Below, in pieces: positions 6,283 to 9,804 of a stretch of DNA of 9,804 nucleotides; positions within the stretch are counted from its first letter, which is position 1, and each line of letters starts with the position of its first letter. The position numbers and the translations under genes were made by a program. The notes under the pieces are model-generated. The model made no database searches and had not been told where the DNA came from. It was given only the letters and a program-made list of their open reading frames with translations. Location of the stretch: the NCBI GenBank assembly GCA_900547085.1, contig URFI01000074.1:1-9804 (forward strand). Reading direction: 5' to 3'. The DNA comes from an uncultured Prevotella sp. GTDB lineage: Bacteria; Bacteroidota; Bacteroidia; Bacteroidales; Bacteroidaceae.

Positions 6283-8139
6283 TTACTCTTCATAATCCAC
6301 TTCATGATCGAGCTTGTTTAAGAAATCATCTAAGACATTTTGCTCAACATCGCCCATGGCAAACTCTTTTTCAGCATCTTTCCGAATGGCAGCAATCCAA
6401 GTACGACGTGCTTGGATGTAGTCTTCTCGAATGCGATCGGCGTCTTGTGGGGTAATGGTGTTCAAATGATAGTAGTCCAAAATGAGTTGATAAGTCCATG
6501 CCCATTGGTAATCTCGATAATGTTCGTTGATATCCTCAAAGCGTTGTAGCACGTCTTGAATAGACTCTAGGTTGCCGGTTTTGATATCCTCAATCAGTCG
6601 TTCTTCTTCAGAAACGGGCAGAAGTAATCCGGATAAGTCGGTCCATTGTCCTGTTCCCACACTGCTGGAGGGTGGAGTTAGGTTGGCATCTCGCTTTCGC
6701 ACGCGCTTCAATACGGCACCCATGTAGATGCGAAGTGCCATGTCGTAATTCTCAATACCTTTTTGTAGCGAATTGGATTTGATGACATAGTTATAGTAGT
6801 TGTACAGTGCCACTTCATTGCCAGAGGCATCTTGCAGCTTTTCCAATATTTTCTTTCCTTTTATTATTTCACCTACAGAGTAAGGAGAGAGCCAGTCAAA
6901 GTTGACAATACTTTTCTGTGTGCCTTGCGGTCTTAAGTCTCGTTTGGGCCACTTTCTAATATCACGATACAAACCCACCGTGGTGATATTCCGTCCAGGT
7001 GAGAGATACATGATGTCACTATAAGCTTTGAGATAGGAGAAAGGTAGACAACTGGTGTCGGGGTGGTACATCAGTTTGCCAAAACATACCGAGAAAGTGC
7101 CAATGTTGGCTGGCATTAGCAGGTAAGCACCACTGGCTGTCTTGCATCCTCGTTGTAAAGTGCCATAGTGCATTGGTCCCATTTTGTAAGCATGATTGCT
7201 GAAGTTCGTGGCAGAGCCTGCATTATAAAACGAAAACATGCCACCAATGAGCAGACTACTCTTATGGTGACTGGCTGTGAACGGGCCACAGAAGGCGGCG
7301 CAGGCTTCACCATTGGACATATAACTGTTGGCGAAAAACACACTCGCTGATGCAGTAAACCCATTACTTATCTGACAGGCTTCGCCTACAAAGCAGTCTT
7401 GCATCTTCACACTGTTGATAATGGATGAGCCATAAGAGATGATGGAGTTTTCGCAAATTACGCCCGTTCCAATATATACGCTGGCGGCCTCTGAACTAAG
7501 AATCGTACAGTCGCTCAGGCGCGATGCACCGTTGATTTCGCAATCATCAAAGATGATGGTGTTGGTGATTTCTTTTGTGTTCACGATTTTCACACGATTG
7601 CCAATCCATGCTTGGTCCGATTCGTCTAAAGCCATGCTTTCCTTGATGAGACGGAGTATGGCGTCTTTGAGTGCCTTGTCTTGAAAATGTTGTACCATGA
7701 AGGCAGCAAACTGACTATTCAATTCCCTGAACAACACTACGTTACCATCGCCCACTTCATTTAATACTGAAATGGTGTTGCCTTCGCCATACGTGGCTCC
7801 CTCGGTAGTCTCGAGTGTGCAAATGTTTGAAATAAAACACCTGTCGCCAATCGTATAATTATTGATGTAATTGCCAACGTTCTCTATCAGGTTGTTGTCA
7901 CCTACGGTTACGTTTCTCAGTGTGGCGTTGAAAATGCCCGAATGCTTGAAAAACCCCTTCGTTACCTCCAACGTTTCCTCAAAGGCTCCAAGACGATTCT
8001 CGCCATAGAATAGGACGCGACTCAAATACTTTGGACTGAATCCATCGGCCACCAAGACAGAAGACCAGTCTTCTGCCCAGCAACCACGCCCCTCTAATGC
8101 ACTTATCTCTTCACTTGTTAATTGTCTGTACTCTTTCAT
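6283..8139 (-). CDS. DUF4954 / DUF6819 left-handed beta-helix protein, function unknown
   Basis: The 618-residue product resembles the Bacteroidetes DUF4954 family. From the ATG at 8139, roughly residues 65-290 carry hexapeptide-like repeats (for example IFNATLRNVTVGDNNLIENV, YTIGDRCFISNIC, SDCTILSSEAASVYIGTGV), the pattern of a left-handed parallel beta helix as in acyl- and nucleotidyltransferase accessory domains. A conserved-looking central part (about 285-370) has HHKSSLLIGG, GPMHYGTLQRG and YHPDTSCLPF, rich in His, Gly and Cys, and might hold an active or ligand site. The C-terminal 170 residues are helical, charged and Trp/Tyr-rich (DUF6819-like). There is no signal peptide, so the protein is probably cytosolic. 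An in-frame TTG at 8148 directly abuts the hflX stop. I prefer the ATG at 8139 because GAAAAAG stands just before it, leaving nine bases after hflX and suggesting translational coupling. The reaction is unknown; sugar-nucleotide or acyl transfer is only a guess. Confidence 0.85.
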   Translation of the reverse strand: MKEYRQLTSEEISALEGRGCWAEDWSSVLVADGFSPKYLSRVLFYGENRLGAFEETLEVTKGFFKHSGIFNATLRNVTVGDNNLIENVGNYINNYTIGDRCFISNICTLETTEGATYGEGNTISVLNEVGDGNVVLFRELNSQFAAFMVQHFQDKALKDAILRLIKESMALDESDQAWIGNRVKIVNTKEITNTIIFDDCEINGASRLSDCTILSSEAASVYIGTGVICENSIISYGSSIINSVKMQDCFVGEACQISNGFTASASVFFANSYMSNGEACAAFCGPFTASHHKSSLLIGGMFSFYNAGSATNFSNHAYKMGPMHYGTLQRGCKTASGAYLLMPANIGTFSVCFGKLMYHPDTSCLPFSYLKAYSDIMYLSPGRNITTVGLYRDIRKWPKRDLRPQGTQKSIVNFDWLSPYSVGEIIKGKKILEKLQDASGNEVALYNYYNYVIKSNSLQKGIENYDMALRIYMGAVLKRVRKRDANLTPPSSSVGTGQWTDLSGLLLPVSEEERLIEDIKTGNLESIQDVLQRFEDINEHYRDYQWAWTYQLILDYYHLNTITPQDADRIREDYIQARRTWIAAIRKDAEKEFAMGDVEQNVLDDFLNKLDHEVDYEE

Positions 8140-8148
8140 CTTTTTCAA

Positions 8149-9393
8149 TTAATTTGTTGGGTATAAAAAGTCGTTGTACGGATATTTCTGCACATGCAAC
8201 TGCCGTACGGCTTTGTACAATGTTTCTCTAAATTCGTCAATGTTTTGCTTTTGTTTTGCCGATATGAAGACACAGTTTTCATTCAACTTAGCCATCCAGG
8301 TGCGTTTCAAGTCTTCTAACGAAAGGTTTTCTGGTGTAGAAGGTGTCAAGTCATCAGGGGCTTTCTCAACCCATCTGTATTGATCTATCTTGTTGAAGAC
8401 GATCATGGTAGGCTTATCTGCCGCATCCAATTCTTTCAGCGTGTTGTCAACCACTCTGATTTGTTCTTCAAAGTCGGGATGCGAAATGTCTACGACATGC
8501 AGCAGCAAATCGGCCTCGCGCACTTCGTCAAGGGTTGATTTGAACGAATCAACAAGGTCGGTGGGCAATTTCCGAATGAATCCCACCGTATCGGCCAGCA
8601 GAAAGGGGAGATTTTCAATCACTACTTTGCGTACCGTGGTGTCTAACGTGGCAAAAAGTTTGTTCTCTGCAAACACCTCACTCTTGGACAGCAGGTTCAT
8701 CAAGGTAGACTTACCCACGTTGGTATAACCCACCAGGGCCACCCGAATCATCCTTCCGCGGTTCTTGCGCTGTGTGGTTTTCTGTTTGTCAATCTCGATG
8801 AGCCGTTGCTTGAGCAGCGTGATGCGCTGTAGGATGATGCGGCGGTCCATTTCAAGCTGCGTCTCACCCGGACCACGCAGGCCGACAGAGCCCTTTCCAC
8901 CACCTGAACCAGAGCCGCCACCTTGCCGTTCCAAGTGGGTCCACAAGCGTTGCAGTCGAGGCAGCATGTATCGGTATTGCGCCAATTCAACCTGTGTCTT
9001 TGCATTGGCTGTCTGAGCCCGCATGGCAAAAATGTCGAGAATCAGGGAGGTCCGGTCTAAGATTTTGACCTGAAGCTCTTTCTCTATGTTTCTGATTTGC
9101 TTGGCAGAAAGCTCATCATCGAAAATAACCATCCCAACAGGTCGGTCATTTTCTTTCTCGTTTTCTATATACTGCTTAATTTCTTCCAATTTGCCTTTAC
9201 CTACATAACTCACCATGTTGGGTCCCCCCAGCTTCTGTGTGAATCTTTTGATGGTAACTGCGCCTGCGGTATCTGCCAGAAATTCCAACTCGTCAAGATA
9301 TTCATTTGTCTTCTCCTCGTTCTGATCCTGAGTGATGAGACCTACGAGTATGGCTGTTTCGGCTTTTGCTTCTGATATGACAAATTCTTTCAT
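8149..9393 (-). CDS. hflX: Ribosome-associated GTPase HflX
   Basis: HflX is a cytosolic GTPase that binds the 50S subunit and splits stalled or stressed ribosomes. The 414-residue protein has the N-terminal HflX domain (about 13-105) with the conserved YVGKGKLEEI at 63-72 and VIFDDELSAKQIRNIE from 89. A Gly-rich linker GGGSGSGGGKGSVGLRGPGETQLE (about 158-181) and a coiled-coil stretch (about 183-212) follow. The GTPase domain has G1 GYTNVGKST (222-230), the switch I threonines T252/T253, G3 DTVG (268-271), G4 NKID (334-337) and G5 SAK (378-380). A segment of about 30 residues between G4 and G5 (YRWVEKAPDDLTPSTPENLS and onward) looks like the insert of Bacteroidetes homologues. The gene is first in the cluster, with its own strong promoter at 9417-9447, and its stop is nine bases before the DUF4954 start. 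No heat-shock element is evident. Confidence 0.96.
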   Translation of the reverse strand: MKEFVISEAKAETAILVGLITQDQNEEKTNEYLDELEFLADTAGAVTIKRFTQKLGGPNMVSYVGKGKLEEIKQYIENEKENDRPVGMVIFDDELSAKQIRNIEKELQVKILDRTSLILDIFAMRAQTANAKTQVELAQYRYMLPRLQRLWTHLERQGGGSGSGGGKGSVGLRGPGETQLEMDRRIILQRITLLKQRLIEIDKQKTTQRKNRGRMIRVALVGYTNVGKSTLMNLLSKSEVFAENKLFATLDTTVRKVVIENLPFLLADTVGFIRKLPTDLVDSFKSTLDEVREADLLLHVVDISHPDFEEQIRVVDNTLKELDAADKPTMIVFNKIDQYRWVEKAPDDLTPSTPENLSLEDLKRTWMAKLNENCVFISAKQKQNIDEFRETLYKAVRQLHVQKYPYNDFLYPTN

Positions 9394-9416
9394 TCGGTAT
9401 ATAAATATGGTGATTG

Positions 9417-9447
9417 CAAAGTTACAACAAAGCGATAAAACGACAAA
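9417..9447 (-). promoter_or_regulatory. Bacteroidetes-type promoter of the hflX cluster
   Basis: On the minus strand a -33 TTTG (9444-9447) is followed after 19 bases by TAACTTTG (9417-9424), a perfect match to TTTG-N19-21-TAnnTTTG. Transcription should start near 9410, giving a leader of about 17 bases to the hflX ATG at 9393. It is the only consensus promoter found upstream of the cluster and probably drives at least hflX and the DUF4954 gene. Confidence 0.75.
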
Positions 9448-9506
9448 ATAAAAAACATCTATTTTGTTTCGGAGGCCAATTCAACCCAATAGCAGCTCAT
9501 CTACAA

Positions 9507-9580
9507 TGTCAAGATTTCTTCGATGTTTGATGGACAGGGCGTAAAAACATGAGGCTGATAGATTAAGAATTTTCTTGACA
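9507..9580. repeat. Long-range inverted repeat TGTCAAGA / TCTTGACA
   Basis: TGTCAAGA (9507-9514) pairs with TCTTGACA (9573-9580). After a 1-versus-3-base internal loop, TTCTT (9516-9520) pairs with AAGAA (9565-9569), giving 13 pairs. Inside, ATGTTT (9523-9528) can pair with AAACAT (9545-9550). Confidence 0.45.
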
Positions 9581-9594
9581 GCGTCCTCTCTTAT

Positions 9595-9644
9595 CCTTGG
9601 CATATTTACAAACTCCGTCGTTGAAGTTTGTAAATACGCCAAGG
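9595..9644 (-). repeat. 20-bp inverted repeat / hairpin
   Basis: Arms 9595-9614 and 9625-9644 are complementary at 19 of 20 positions around a ten-base loop. The odd position is A-C in plus-strand RNA but G-U in minus-strand RNA, so only the minus-strand transcript pairs along all 20 bases. No U-run follows on either side, so it is not a classic terminator. Confidence 0.75.
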
Positions 9645-9645
9645 A

Positions 9646-9664
9646 ATTTGCGATGTTTGCAAAT
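9646..9664. repeat. Short inverted repeat ATTTGC / GCAAAT
   Basis: Six-base perfect arms flank a seven-base spacer, one base beyond the 20-bp hairpin. The segment GTTTGCAAATAC echoes GTTTGTAAATAC in the right arm of that hairpin, so it may be a diverged third copy of the same unit. Confidence 0.4.
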
Positions 9665-9731
9665 ACTTATGCCACAATGTTTTATAGATGTATGGTTGCA
9701 TTATGCGTCTGCATTTCAGACTATTTTGTAT

Positions 9732-9749
9732 CAAAAGCAATGCTTTTTG
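9732..9749. repeat. AT-rich hairpin CAAAAGC / GCTTTTTG
   Basis: CAAAAGC and GCTTTTTG pair with one bulged T around the loop AAT. The plus-strand reading has a T-run inside the right arm, like a weak terminator, but with only two G-C pairs the stem is marginal. Confidence 0.3.
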
Positions 9750-9804
9750 TATGTAATAGATATGCTTTTACTGGCCAACAACATGCATATTGCTCCATCA
9801 AGTG

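Larger units (their letters stand above)
9448..9804. other. Gene-free right end with several inverted repeats
   Basis: I find no convincing gene in these roughly 357 bases. They hold a run of inverted repeats: 9507-9520 against 9565-9580, the long hairpin at 9595-9644, a short one at 9646-9664 and an AT-rich one at 9732-9749. The nonamer CGATGTTTG occurs twice (9521-9529 and 9651-9659). The content fits a structured RNA, a small non-autonomous element or the 3' end of a gene beyond the edge; the sequence alone does not decide. Confidence 0.55.

Noticed and set aside
8146..8148. TTG start for the DUF4954 gene directly after the hflX stop.
   Set aside because: An ATG three codons later has a purine-rich stretch just before it and is the more usual start; the TTG adds only three residues.
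1558..9393. A novel multi-gene system formed by hflX, DUF4954, M16 peptidase and fumarase.
   Set aside because: Three of the four are well-known housekeeping families with no shared substrate, and the gaps of 107 and 61 bases within the cluster suggest loose grouping. Nothing resembles a defence, secretion or biosynthetic locus.
9595..9644. The 20-bp inverted repeat as the terminal inverted repeats of an insertion sequence or as a CRISPR-like unit.
   Set aside because: The arms are only ten bases apart with no transposase between them, and there is no regular repeat-spacer series.
9653..9804. Plus-strand reading frame from the ATG at 9653, open for about 50 codons to the right edge.
   Set aside because: It starts inside an inverted repeat, has no promoter, and encodes a Cys-, Tyr- and Met-rich string without recognisable features. 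The frame is probably open by chance through repeat-like DNA; more sequence to the right would decide.

Overview
The window looks like chromosomal core DNA from a Bacteroidales bacterium, most likely Prevotella or a close relative. The evidence is the protein set (a two-domain class I fumarase, a long M16 peptidase, a DUF4954-type beta-helix protein, a Bacteroidetes-style HflX), the promoters of the form TTTG-N19/20-TAnnTTTG, and the lack of Shine-Dalgarno sequences before the start codons. The genus is inferred from family resemblance, not from a search.

Layout from left to right. A plus-strand gene open at the left edge (to 773) encodes a DUF5715-type protein carrying an M15-like zinc-peptidase signature. 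It meets, one base apart and tail to tail, a minus-strand gene (775-1341) for a small secreted protein of unknown function, which has its own promoter at 1351-1382 and almost no leader. From 1558 to 9393 four minus-strand genes follow one another. In transcription order they are hflX (8149-9393), a DUF4954/LbH protein (6283-8139), an M16 metallopeptidase (3269-6175) and class I fumarate hydratase (1558-3207). A strong promoter sits before hflX at 9417-9447, and a 14-bp hairpin at 1492-1525 follows fumarase. A weaker promoter candidate before fumarase suggests that it may also be transcribed separately. The gap before the M16 gene is almost entirely an AACTCAAN octamer array.

The last 360 bases (about 9448-9804) have no convincing gene but hold several inverted repeats, including a 20-bp stem that pairs fully only as minus-strand RNA.

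The four clustered genes have no obvious shared pathway: ribosome rescue, an unknown beta-helix protein, envelope proteolysis and a dicarboxylate-cycle step. I read them as housekeeping neighbours. I see no defence system, prophage, insertion sequence or CRISPR array. The best leads are non-coding: the octamer array, the right-hand inverted-repeat cluster and the near-leaderless secreted-protein gene.
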